A stretch of DNA of 64,000 bases from DATARR01 sp036376245 (GTDB taxonomy: Bacteria; Acidobacteriota; Thermoanaerobaculia; Multivoradales; UBA5704). Position 1 is the stretch's first letter. Each line of letters opens with the position of its first letter. Shown here piece after piece: positions 1 through 7,777 of the stretch. The translations under genes and the position numbers were made by a program. The notes under the pieces are model-generated. The model did not search any database and was not told where the DNA came from. It saw only the letters and a program-made list of their open reading frames with translations. The stretch covers positions 62,001 to 126,000 of the forward strand of contig DASVAS010000069.1 of NCBI GenBank assembly GCA_036376245.1, given 5' to 3'.

Positions 1-23
1 TAGCATAGCCCCACGATGAAACT

Positions 24-71
24 GAAGCGACGGGATTCCCTGGAGACGCCAGCGGCGTGAGGAACGAGACC
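24..71. repeat. Left copy of dispersed direct repeat
   Basis: About 33 bases here (GAAGCG...GACGCCAGCGGC) match 6571-6605 with roughly four differences, followed by a perfect GTGAGGAACGAGACC. The right copy carries about 25 extra bases between GCCAGCGGC and GCCGGCGGC. The left copy looks like a deletion between those two near-identical 9-mers. The first codons of the TauE gene fall inside this repeat. Confidence 0.6.
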
Positions 72-869
72 TATCGCGCGGTAAAGACCAAGAGCGATAC
101 GACCGTGTTCGCGAGCGGCCTTGGCGTCGGAACGCTCGGCGGGCTCATCGGCCTCGGCGGCGCAGAGTTCCGCCTCCCCTTACTCATCAGCCTGTTCGGA
201 TTCGAGGCGCTTCCCGCGGTCATCATCAACAAGGCCACGAGCCTTGTCGTCGTGGCTTCCTCTCTGCCCTTTCGGGCCGGCAGCATCCCGTTCTCCAGCC
301 TGCTGGCCCGATGGGACATCATCGTTACATTGTTGAGCGGAAGTCTCGCTGGAGCATGGCTCGGCGCTGGTTGGGCGACCCGGCTGAAGTCAAGGACACT
401 CTTTCGTGTGCTTTCCCTGCTCCTGGTCGCCATAGCGCTCGTGCTCCTGTTCGGTCATGACCTAGGCTCACCGGGACGCGCTCCGCTTTCCGGCGTCGCG
501 CTGGCGCTTGCAGGAACGGTCGCCGGCTTTGGGATCGGTGTCGTGGCATCCATCATGGGCGTAGCGGGTGGCGAGCTGCTCATACCAACCATTGTTTTGC
601 TCTTCGGCGCCGACGTAAAGCTGGCTGGCAGCCTTTCTCTCGCCGTCAGCCTGCCCACTATGATCGTCGGTTTCACACGCTACAGCCGTGACCAGAGCTT
701 TGTCGTGATCCGCAACGAACGCAGGTTTCTCCTGGTCATCGCGGCAGGTTCGGTGGCCGGCACCTTCCTGGGCGGCCAACTTCTTGGCGTCGTGTCCACG
801 CAAGTCCTGTTGCCGATGCTGGCAGCCATACTCCTCATCTCCTCCTTCAAGGTCTGGCGCCATGCTTGA
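57..869 (+). CDS. TauE/SafE family anion permease
   Basis: A 270-residue polytopic membrane protein of the sulfite exporter TauE/SafE (DUF81) family. The family signature GGLIGLGGAEFRLPLL lies near the N terminus, and a second related half begins around residue 150 (GIGVVASIMGVAGGELLIP), so the two-fold family repeat is intact. It probably moves a sulfur oxyanion or small organic anion across the inner membrane; the substrate cannot be told. The GTG at 57 lies inside a dispersed repeat, so the native start may be lost or may be the in-frame GTG at 105. It stands alone on the plus strand at the edge of an accessory block. Confidence 0.8.
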   Translation: MRNETYRAVKTKSDTTVFASGLGVGTLGGLIGLGGAEFRLPLLISLFGFEALPAVIINKATSLVVVASSLPFRAGSIPFSSLLARWDIIVTLLSGSLAGAWLGAGWATRLKSRTLFRVLSLLLVAIALVLLFGHDLGSPGRAPLSGVALALAGTVAGFGIGVVASIMGVAGGELLIPTIVLLFGADVKLAGSLSLAVSLPTMIVGFTRYSRDQSFVVIRNERRFLLVIAAGSVAGTFLGGQLLGVVSTQVLLPMLAAILLISSFKVWRHA

Positions 870-902
870 GCGCAACGAGGTGCGATGAGGCCGCTTGCCG
901 GT

Positions 903-1166
903 TCATCCGCCAACGTTGACGGTTGACGCGCCGAGTTCCTCCGGCGGCACCTGTTCCGCCTTGAGCTCCTCAATGCGGCGCAGCGTTTCCGCCGAGAAGT
1001 GAGGCCCCCTCTCGCGCCGCATGGCCAGCCACTCCCCGGCTGTGACCGTCTTCTCAGGCCAGCGGGCTCGCAGGACGACCTGGCTGAACGACTCGTTCGG
1101 GTGCTGCCGGGCATTCCGCAGCTTCAGATAAGCTTGGAGTTGGAGCGAAATCGTCTTGGTCGCCAT
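903..1166 (-). CDS. Orphan VapB-type (DUF217-like) antitoxin
   Basis: An 87-residue protein opening MATKTISLQLQAYLKL with an ESFSQVV segment, the pattern of short ribbon-helix-helix VapB/DUF217 antitoxins that pair with PIN-domain VapC toxins. The C-terminal half (RRIEELKAEQ) is charged, as in antitoxin tails. No vapC follows: only about 30 bases separate its stop from the convergent TauE gene, so the toxin is missing. A TTGACA hexamer at 1196-1201 on this strand could be the -35 of a near-leaderless promoter; no Shine-Dalgarno sequence is visible. The family call is by pattern; the loss of the toxin is directly visible. Confidence 0.6.
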   Translation of the reverse strand: MATKTISLQLQAYLKLRNARQHPNESFSQVVLRARWPEKTVTAGEWLAMRRERGPHFSAETLRRIEELKAEQVPPEELGASTVNVGG

Positions 1167-1210
1167 GGGTACACGATGCAGTCTGCGCAGAGGACTGTCA
1201 ACATCCTGTG

Positions 1211-1297
1211 AGCCGCAGTGCGCAGGTTGGAATCCGGAAAGACCACAAGGACCACGTCACCCTGCCTGCAGCCTGGCCCTCGCGGTGTCGTAGTCAT
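1211..1297 (-). pseudogene. 5' fragment of PemK/MazF-like toxin gene
   Basis: Starting at the ATG at 1297, the minus strand reads about 29 residues including QGDVVLVVFPDSNLRTA, the conserved N-terminal strand region of PemK/MazF endoribonuclease toxins. Family similarity then stops and the frame runs into the vapB upstream region. Only about a quarter of a normal ~110-residue toxin remains. The start overlaps the end of the upstream antitoxin gene, as in intact modules. Confidence 0.6.
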
Positions 1298-1730
1298 CAT
1301 AGACGTCCATCTCCGCACTATCCCATTCCGAGGCGAACGTTGAGAGCCGGGCCCTCAGCTCAGCCGCATGCGCCTCGTCGATCCCGTGCGCCCTGAGATT
1401 GACGCGGCGTGGCTCCAGGATCCCAGTGTCGAGGAGCCCGTTCACTTGCCGTGCCGCTCCTCCCGCCGCCGGTGTCGCCTCTCCCGGACCCCAGTCCTCC
1501 CCATTGGAGATTCCCTGGTCGGCCCAGCTTCCCGTGAAACCACCGCGCACGATCTCGGCTCCAGTCAGCGGGACAACCTCCAGAGCCCGGTCGAGCTCAT
1601 CAGGCGTACAGCCTGGCTCAACGGGAATTTCGATCGTGATGCGGGCCTCACCTGGGGGGAGACCAGCAGGCAGCTCAAGGTCCAACTCGCCTTTTTCTGT
1701 GATGCGGCCTTTCAAGCTGATCCTCGGCAT
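1257..1730 (-). CDS. Chimeric antitoxin-like protein
   Basis: A 157-residue protein that looks like two antitoxins joined. Residues ~1-82 (LKGRITEKGELDLELPAGLPPGEARITIEI, then LTGAEIVRGGFTGSWAD) match the small AbrB/VapB-like antitoxins that normally end soon after this block. Residues ~105-157 (RRVNLRAHGIDEAHAAELRARL, then WDSAEMDVYDDYD) look like the antitoxin that precedes PemK/MazF genes. The truncated toxin at 1211-1297 follows, in the right place for the second half. I infer an in-frame deletion that fused two modules. Whether it is expressed is unknown. The following ~290 bases, to the end of hamB, hold nothing I recognise. Confidence 0.5.
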   Translation of the reverse strand: MPRISLKGRITEKGELDLELPAGLPPGEARITIEIPVEPGCTPDELDRALEVVPLTGAEIVRGGFTGSWADQGISNGEDWGPGEATPAAGGAARQVNGLLDTGILEPRRVNLRAHGIDEAHAAELRARLSTFASEWDSAEMDVYDDYDTARARLQAG

Positions 1731-2021
1731 CCTCCTATTCTAGCCGGGGCGGGACGATCACAGGTAGCGCTTCGCCAGGTTCCCTGACAGTTCCGGAGGA
1801 CTCCCCGGATTCCCACCGGCTCTCCCCGGTTGCCGGACAGCCCACGCCGCGATCTCGGGAATTCCCGTGGGAATCATCCAGATCGCTCCGCAGGTCGGAG
1901 GAGGGCTCGCCGTCAGGATCGGTGCTGCTGCGGAGACCATCGGGATCGCTCCCAGCCCGGAGTTCGCCATCGGAGTGACACGCTTCAGCCAAAACCCGGA
2001 ACGGACTTCAGGAACGCATCA

Positions 2022-5000
2022 CTAGTTTGGCCCATAGTACCTGATCCGAAGCTTGCCGCCCGAAAGGACCTCGGCCTCGAGCACCGCTCCGCACGGATTG
2101 AAGTGCAAATCCAACTCGCCAAGGGGGTCAAGCGACTCGTCGCATACGAGCGCGGATCGGTCACTACGAGCGATTAGGCGAACAAACGTCCCCTTCGCTG
2201 GTACCCGCGTACGCCACCGAGGCGTGGCCTCGCTCATCCGCCGGTTCCACTGACGCGGATACTCCCCGATGTCCGGTGTCGCTAGGCGACCCCAGAGAAG
2301 GCGGTGGTCATCGTGCTCCCAGAAGTCCTGTTCCTCAAGCACAGGCTCGTTTTCCTTGATCCACTCGCGCATCGAGTCCAATGTCGTGAAGTTTGCGGCG
2401 AGCTTGGTCGTCACCCAAACAGCTCCAGTGCGAGATGCATAGCCAGCTTGGCAGAGAAGGGCTGCGGGGATCGACGGTACTCCATGAGTCAACGTGAGCA
2501 TCGGTCCATCGCCAAGCTCCGCTGCGCGAGCGTGTCCAGAACTCAACGCTTGGACGCGCACCGCCTCGGCAGCCCACACGAGTCGAAAGACAACACCGTC
2601 TTGCACGAACGACTGCGTTCCCTGCTCTTCGCGCGTACCAAGACCTTCTAGAATCTCGCCAAGGGCCGTTCCTGTTACCCATTTGGTGAGCACGTCGCGC
2701 CAATTATCCGGCGGTTTTCGCACAGAGAAATGCGGGTCGGCAGTCACACGCTCGGCAAGGTTCAATGCGAGTACCGCGACCTCAGTCGCATCAGCCTTTA
2801 GGACGGCCACTTGGAGGTCAACCAGGATGTCTATCAATTCGTGGAGCTGGTCGAAAAGGAAAGTTCCCGCTCGGGCGCCAAGACCGGCCGAGAAACAAGC
2901 CCGTCGCTGCTCGACGCTGGTTTTGCCCCAGAGCCAGCGCGCTCGTGAGGCAATGACCTCTCGCTGCCATGGCCGCGTGTCGGCGTTCACGTGATCAAGG
3001 GTTCGCCTCCAAAGCGAGTCCTTGAGGATCTCGTCAAGGGCGGCAGGGAGTTGCTCGACTGGAGTGTCAAGCGGGTCCACTAGTGAGAGGATTGCGATGT
3101 CGAGATCCGCCACGTACTCGTCTAACGAGCGGAGTCCTTGGTCATCGTCGTCATCGAGGTGCTCGGGCGACGAGAGACGTTCGTCGGACCACAGGTCGGC
3201 ATTGTTCGCTACGTACTCAAGCAAGTTCGCAGCATCGACTCCCAGCTTCGAGGAAATCCTCGCCGTGAGCTCGTTCACTAATTGGACAAGTCCACTGATT
3301 AGGCGCTGGGCTCGTGATTTCTTGATCAGATCTTCGAACTGCTTGTGTCGCGTGACGCGTGCGTTCCCCGCCTTGAAACTGGGCAACACGACGATCCCAT
3401 CGATGTCCACATAAGCACGGCCTGCTCGGCCGACGACATTCGCGAACTCAGCAGCCGAAATCGGGACGAGCCGCTTCTCTTCCGGGTCGAAGCGCGTGAG
3501 TGACCGAAACACAAGAACACTGCACGAGAGGTCGACCCCCTGGGCCAACGTCGGCGATGCGACAACAACTGGCAAGCGCTTTCGGTCCAGCAGGTCCTCG
3601 ATCGCGCTCTGGAAGGGGCGCGGCAATGCACCATGATGGGTGCCGACGCCCAACTCAAGCGCCTTGACAGCCGTGTGATTCTTCCCGAGCCACTCGCGCC
3701 CAATGGCCAACGCAGTCGCCAACTCGGCGGGGTCAGGGGCTTTGATGTCCGAGAGATATCCTTGCTTCCTAACCTGCGTGAACTTGCGGACGAGCGGATC
3801 AATCTGGCTACGCTGCGGAGAATAGATGAGAACAGCGTTGCCGTCGCGCGCGAAGGCGTTTGCCGCAGCGAGGCAAAACTCTACTTCTTCAGCGGGGAAG
3901 GGGGTTCTTCTTCGCCCCTGGGGAGGCTGCCATTCAACGAACCGTGTAACGTAGGCTGCCTCGCCCTCAAGAAAGGAGAGTCGCGCGGTCCCAGATCGCG
4001 CGGCCCAATCGAGCAGGGCTAGTCGCCGCCGCGTGGGACGCCAATCGACGTGGATAGGGTCACCGTCGACATCGGTTCGAAGCCAAGCTGCGAAGTCTCT
4101 GAAGTATTCGTCCTGCGGATTAAACATGGCGGAGAGGCATACGATCCGCCGCTTCTCTGCGTCACTGCGACGAAGCAATCGCTGGATAAGGACCTCATAC
4201 CGGATCTCTCGGCTACCGAGCCCGATCATGTGCCCTTCGTCCAAGACGACGAGCCCGACGTCATCAAGCACGTGAGGATCCTGGCGCAGAGCAAAATCCA
4301 GCTTCTCGGGCGTCGTAACAACGACATTGGCGCTCATCAGAGTCTGGTTATCGACGGATGAAGTTCCGATCGCCCCGTAGAGAGAAGTGACCGCTGCACC
4401 AAGGGGGACGAATGTCCTCGCCAAAACGCGCTCGACCTGCGCTGAAAGCGCACGCAGCGGCGTCACGTAGACGACCCGCTTCTCATCGGCCAGCGTCCGC
4501 AAAATGCAAAGCTCTGCGATCTTCGTCTTGCCGGCACTCGTCGGCAGCGCGATCACGAGATCGTCGGTGGTGTCGACCGATCGTTGCGCCGCCTCGAGTT
4601 GCGAAGGCCAAAGGTCGATGTTCGGTGGCCTTCGCACCGAGAGTTGGGCAATGAAGTCACGACGAAGGTCGGCCCATCGATGCGGGAGATCGCCGCTGGG
4701 TCCCCCGCCGTCCGGGAGCTGGATGTGAAGGCACTGGTCCCAGAGATCCCGGAAAAGATGAATAGTCAGAGTCGCGACCCACCAGATGGGGACGTTTCCG
4801 ATGTTGCCGGCTGCCGCGGTGACCTTGGCGAGGGCTGCGATGGCGGCCTCGTAGCGCGCGCGCTCGCCAGTAAGCAATGCGGTATCGGCGAGCCCGAGCG
4901 CGCGAAAATAGGTTGTCGTCAGGGCCAACACCACCGCATCCTCGGGACTGAATTCGTCCTCTGCGTTCGCGAGGCGTTGCGCGACCGCCTCGTCGGAGTG

Positions 5001-5519
5001 TTCGGAGCGCCCTAACCAACTGAGGATCAGCTCGCGCAACGCGAGGAGGTCACGACGCAGCAAGAATGCCAGGGCGCGCTCGCTTGAAGCGAGGTTCTTG
5101 TCGAGGGCGGACGGCGGCAGCATTGAGTACGAACGCGCGGCGTACCCGGCGAGGTGAAAGGCCGCCGCGCCAACGACCAGGTGACGACCCTGATCGCCAT
5201 CGCTCGGATCGCCCCGACGAACCGCTGACTCAATTGCTTCCGCCGCGACGACGAATGCGTCTTTCGTCTCGAAGCCTCCCTCTGCGCGCGTCAGATTCGC
5301 GTCCCGTAACTCGAGAGCCAGCACCAGCACCGCATAACCGAAGTCGAGGAGATCGGCGCTGAGGGTGTCCACGTCCACAAATGAAGGATTACCTTCGGGC
5401 ACGACGCCGTCACGCCACACCATCCCTCTGGCGAGGCCTTTGGCCCGAAGCCGACCGCGGAAATCTGACCCAAGATAGCGGTCGAGCGACCGACGGATTT
5501 CGTCAGGGTTTTGCGCCAT
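2022..5519 (-). CDS. hamB: Hachiman HamB, Ski2-like SF2 helicase
   Basis: A 1165-residue superfamily 2 helicase. Visible motifs are I (PTSAGKT, residues ~326-332), Ia (TPLRALSAQ), Ib (TTPEKLD), II (DEGH, ~427-430), III (LSAMF, ~463), V (SPTLAQGVDLS, ~655-665) and VI (GRAGR, ~697-701). This is the Ski2-like pattern. About 300 helical residues precede the core and a long C-terminal region follows. In Hachiman, HamB senses or unwinds damaged DNA and holds the HamA nuclease in check; that role is from published work on the family. The ATG at 5519 overlaps the hamA stop by 17 bases; an in-frame TTG at 5543 is less likely. The gene lies directly after hamA, is less G+C-rich than the window average, and was probably acquired by transfer. 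Confidence 0.85.
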   Translation of the reverse strand: MAQNPDEIRRSLDRYLGSDFRGRLRAKGLARGMVWRDGVVPEGNPSFVDVDTLSADLLDFGYAVLVLALELRDANLTRAEGGFETKDAFVVAAEAIESAVRRGDPSDGDQGRHLVVGAAAFHLAGYAARSYSMLPPSALDKNLASSERALAFLLRRDLLALRELILSWLGRSEHSDEAVAQRLANAEDEFSPEDAVVLALTTTYFRALGLADTALLTGERARYEAAIAALAKVTAAAGNIGNVPIWWVATLTIHLFRDLWDQCLHIQLPDGGGPSGDLPHRWADLRRDFIAQLSVRRPPNIDLWPSQLEAAQRSVDTTDDLVIALPTSAGKTKIAELCILRTLADEKRVVYVTPLRALSAQVERVLARTFVPLGAAVTSLYGAIGTSSVDNQTLMSANVVVTTPEKLDFALRQDPHVLDDVGLVVLDEGHMIGLGSREIRYEVLIQRLLRRSDAEKRRIVCLSAMFNPQDEYFRDFAAWLRTDVDGDPIHVDWRPTRRRLALLDWAARSGTARLSFLEGEAAYVTRFVEWQPPQGRRRTPFPAEEVEFCLAAANAFARDGNAVLIYSPQRSQIDPLVRKFTQVRKQGYLSDIKAPDPAELATALAIGREWLGKNHTAVKALELGVGTHHGALPRPFQSAIEDLLDRKRLPVVVASPTLAQGVDLSCSVLVFRSLTRFDPEEKRLVPISAAEFANVVGRAGRAYVDIDGIVVLPSFKAGNARVTRHKQFEDLIKKSRAQRLISGLVQLVNELTARISSKLGVDAANLLEYVANNADLWSDERLSSPEHLDDDDDQGLRSLDEYVADLDIAILSLVDPLDTPVEQLPAALDEILKDSLWRRTLDHVNADTRPWQREVIASRARWLWGKTSVEQRRACFSAGLGARAGTFLFDQLHELIDILVDLQVAVLKADATEVAVLALNLAERVTADPHFSVRKPPDNWRDVLTKWVTGTALGEILEGLGTREEQGTQSFVQDGVVFRLVWAAEAVRVQALSSGHARAAELGDGPMLTLTHGVPSIPAALLCQAGYASRTGAVWVTTKLAANFTTLDSMREWIKENEPVLEEQDFWEHDDHRLLWGRLATPDIGEYPRQWNRRMSEATPRWRTRVPAKGTFVRLIARSDRSALVCDESLDPLGELDLHFNPCGAVLEAEVLSGGKLRIRYYGPN

Positions 5520-6255
5520 GGATCGCGTAGATCGCTTCGACAAAGTCTCCGTGGTCGGAGATCACGACTGCCGCAACGGTCCGCTTGATGCCGGCCTTCT
5601 TCGGCTTGGGCACGGCCGCGAGCAGCTTGCTCGGGTCCTTCCCGGCGAACGTGAAGATCAGGTGCTGCACGTTCTTGGCCGCGATCGCACCGTTGGCCTG
5701 AAGATCCTCGAAGACCTTCCCCTCAGCGTCTCGGCCTGCCTCGTAAAGACGCTTTGCGATGAAGGCGAGCGTCGACGGATTCGGCCGGCCATCGTGGCGG
5801 TCAAGTCCCTCCGCTGCTCCCTTCATCGTGGCTTCGGACACCCTGCCGGCGCTCTTCGACTCACCCTTTAAGACTCGGACGGAGCTACCCTGCTGCTCGA
5901 GCGCTATGACGTCGTTGCCGTGCATCGGCATTTTGCGATCACTCTTCCAGCGGAGCTTGCGGATCGGCACTCGGAAAGACGTCTGCGCGTCGACGTACTC
6001 GGTGGCGATCAACTCACCGAGGTCACCCGACTGCGTGCGTTTCGTCGTGGGCAGGCTGTTCAGGATGGTCTTCGCTGCCTTCGGATAGCCGCCCATCTTC
6101 AGGACAGTCTCCTCTCCGACAAAGTGCTCGACGAGCAGCGTACCCAACTCATTCATGCCGGCGAGCCGGCCGTTCGTGCGCTCCTTGTAGAGGGGCACGT
6201 CGGTCGCGGTCGAAGCCACAAGTTCCAACCAGTCGGTGAACAGCTTACTCGGCAA
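5503..6255 (-). CDS. hamA: Hachiman HamA, DUF1837 nuclease
   Basis: A 250-residue DUF1837 protein, the effector nuclease of Hachiman defence. The family hallmarks are present: GDLGE (residues ~77-81), a GND aspartate (~115) and G-E-S-K (E ~132, K ~134). Together these form a PD-(D/E)xK-type active site with all three acidic/basic residues intact. The start is taken as the TTG at 6255 because a strong AGGAGG lies 7 bases upstream (6263-6268); an upstream ATG at 6306 would add 17 unconserved residues. hamB overlaps its end, so the pair is translationally coupled. No third gene is attached. Its upstream side holds only an IS110 remnant. Confidence 0.85.
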   Translation of the reverse strand: MPSKLFTDWLELVASTATDVPLYKERTNGRLAGMNELGTLLVEHFVGEETVLKMGGYPKAAKTILNSLPTTKRTQSGDLGELIATEYVDAQTSFRVPIRKLRWKSDRKMPMHGNDVIALEQQGSSVRVLKGESKSAGRVSEATMKGAAEGLDRHDGRPNPSTLAFIAKRLYEAGRDAEGKVFEDLQANGAIAAKNVQHLIFTFAGKDPSKLLAAVPKPKKAGIKRTVAAVVISDHGDFVEAIYAIHGAKP

Positions 6256-6262
6256 GTTTCGG

Positions 6263-6268
6263 CCTCCT
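6263..6268 (-). promoter_or_regulatory. Shine-Dalgarno site deciding the hamA TTG start
   Basis: AGGAGG on the minus strand, 7 bases before TTG at 6255. Its strength and spacing favour TTG over the upstream in-frame ATG at 6306. Confidence 0.6.
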
Positions 6269-6424
6269 ACGTGACGTGTCCGGTGAACAGCGTGGCGCCT
6301 AAGCAAGCAGCTTAGCCGTCCACTGCAGGCGCGGGGATGCTGGTTGAGGCCTGCCTCGGTCTACCACTGCGGTCGGCTATTGGTTGAAAGACCAACGGAC
6401 CTCAGTGAGATTCGACACAGGCAA

Positions 6425-6575
6425 CATCTTCACTACTGCGGCATGATCTCCACGCCCGCAGCCTCTATTTACCTCTGTTCAATCAAACTGGCAAGATCCT
6501 GGCCTACAAGAAGCTCCCCAGCGATCGGGAGGAACTCCTGGGCGCTCTACCCGGCAATCTTCGCGCTGTAGAAGC
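6425..6575 (+). pseudogene. Truncated, frameshifted IS110-family transposase
   Basis: The plus strand reads HLHYCGM and then, after loss of one base near 6445, DLHARSLYLPLFNQTGKIL followed by KKLPSDREELLGALP. This is the N-terminal RuvC-like start of IS110-family transposases, whose typical opening is Y-x-G-(I/M/L)-D-L-H-A. The first catalytic Asp is the residue at the frameshift (ATGGAT reduced to ATGAT). Similarity ends at about 6575, where the dispersed repeat begins. Only about 50 of ~350-400 residues remain. Confidence 0.6.
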
Positions 6576-6643
6576 GGCGCGAATTCCTAGAGACGCCAGC
6601 GGCTTTTCCGCGCCGAGGAGCCGGCGGCGTGAGGAACGAGACC
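6571..6643. repeat. Right copy of dispersed direct repeat
   Basis: The longer copy of the repeat at 24-71, with an internal imperfect hairpin formed by GCCAGCGGC and GCCGGCGGC-type arms around TTTTCCGCGCCGAGGA. It directly abuts the 3' end of the DUF486 gene and the IS110 remnant. The two copies are 6.5 kb apart and enclose the defence block. Confidence 0.6.
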
Positions 6644-6645
6644 GC

Positions 6646-6987
6646 TCAGGGCCGGTGGGTGATGAGGACCGTCCCCGCCGCCAGGAGCGCGAACCCCACG
6701 AGCTGCCGGGCGGTCAGGGCCTCTCCGAGGATGAAGCGGGATACCAGGGCGACGCAGACGACGCCGAAGGCCAGGTGGAACGTCGCCATCTGGGCGCCGC
6801 TGTAGGTGCCGTATCCGTACCGGGTGGCGGCGACGTTGAGGACGTACTCCGGCAGGACCAGGAGCCAACTGAACGCGAGGGCCGTCCAGAAGCCGATGTC
6901 GTTCCGATAGCGGAGATGGCCGAGCCAGGCCAGCGACATCAGACAGCTTGCCAGCAGCATGAAGACCGGGACGAGCACTGACTTCAT
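6646..6987 (-). CDS. DUF486 (DMT-like) inner-membrane protein
   Basis: A 113-residue protein with four predicted membrane helices. It matches the DUF486 family of small drug/metabolite-transporter-like proteins (W-x-G-H-L-(R/K)-Y near residue 21, the EY-x-L-N-V-A-A-x-R-x-GYG block at ~50, G-x-A-L near the end). Function is unknown. It is the last gene of the molybdenum operon, 19 bases after the ABC-2 permease, and may be only a passenger there. It is full-length for the family. Confidence 0.75.
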   Translation of the reverse strand: MKSVLVPVFMLLASCLMSLAWLGHLRYRNDIGFWTALAFSWLLVLPEYVLNVAATRYGYGTYSGAQMATFHLAFGVVCVALVSRFILGEALTARQLVGFALLAAGTVLITHRP

Positions 6988-7006
6988 CGAGGGATCCTCT
7001 CCTGCA

Positions 7007-7777
7007 TCAATACAGCGCGGCGATCCCGCGCATCTCGCGCGCCGCCATCAGATAGAACACCGCCGCGAGGATCGCGAGCGGCAGCAACTGCCCGGCGGCG
7101 GACGGCATGTCGCCGAACAGCAGGGCGCCGCGCCAGGCGTCGACGGTCAGCGTCAACGGGTTCCAGCGCGCCGCCGCCGCCAGCCACGCGGGCATGTGAC
7201 GGACGGGCACCAGCGCGGTGCTGGTGAACAGGATCGGCAGGTTGACCAGATGGACGAAGGCGGCCATCGCCTCCTGGGCGCGGGTGCGCAAGGCGAGGGC
7301 GCAGGAGAGGCTCGAGAAGGCGGCGGCGAAGAGCGCCAGGCAGAGGGCGGCGGGGAGGACCGCGCCCCAGGCGGGCGTAAGCCGCGCCCCCAGCGCCAGG
7401 GCGAGGAGGAGGACGACCAGCGCCTGCGCCAGCAGCCGCAGCACGTCGGCGAGGATCTTGCCCAAAAGCAGCGCGTGATGGCTGGCGGGAGTATTCAGCA
7501 TCCGCGGCAGGAAACCGGTCTGCAGGTCGCGGATCCAGCCGATGCCCGACTGCGAGGCGCCGAAGAGGACGGTCATCGCGCACACGCCCGGCGTCAGGAA
7601 ATCGAGGTACGAGACCGCGCCGCCGAGGCCCGACAGGCTGTAGCGATGGAAGAGGAAGCCGAAGAACACCATCCACATCAACGGCTGCGCGAAGGAGAAC
7701 GTCAGCAGCATCGGACGCCGGGCGGTCTTCGTCCAGGTGCGCCGGCAGATCTCCCAGGCGACGTCGACGGAGCTCAC
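7007..7777 (-). CDS. ABC-2 type transporter permease
   Basis: A 256-residue permease of the ABC-2 family (DrrB/NodJ-like) with about six hydrophobic segments. The family core T-P-G-V-x-A-M-T-x-L-F lies at residues ~75-85, and the C-terminal part has NPLTLTVDAWRGALL, typical of ABC-2 exporters. It overlaps the ATPase gene upstream by 4 bases, so the two form one half-transporter pair. ABC-2 systems usually export, but the cargo is unknown. The position after molybdenum storage genes raises the possibility of a molybdenum-related cargo; this is inference only. Confidence 0.85.
   Translation of the reverse strand: MSSVDVAWEICRRTWTKTARRPMLLTFSFAQPLMWMVFFGFLFHRYSLSGLGGAVSYLDFLTPGVCAMTVLFGASQSGIGWIRDLQTGFLPRMLNTPASHHALLLGKILADVLRLLAQALVVLLLALALGARLTPAWGAVLPAALCLALFAAAFSSLSCALALRTRAQEAMAAFVHLVNLPILFTSTALVPVRHMPAWLAAAARWNPLTLTVDAWRGALLFGDMPSAAGQLLPLAILAAVFYLMAAREMRGIAALY

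Noticed and set aside
1735..1992. An 85-residue minus-strand open frame between the antitoxin remnant and hamB
   Set aside because: No Shine-Dalgarno, low-complexity Asp/Ser/Gly composition and no recognisable family.
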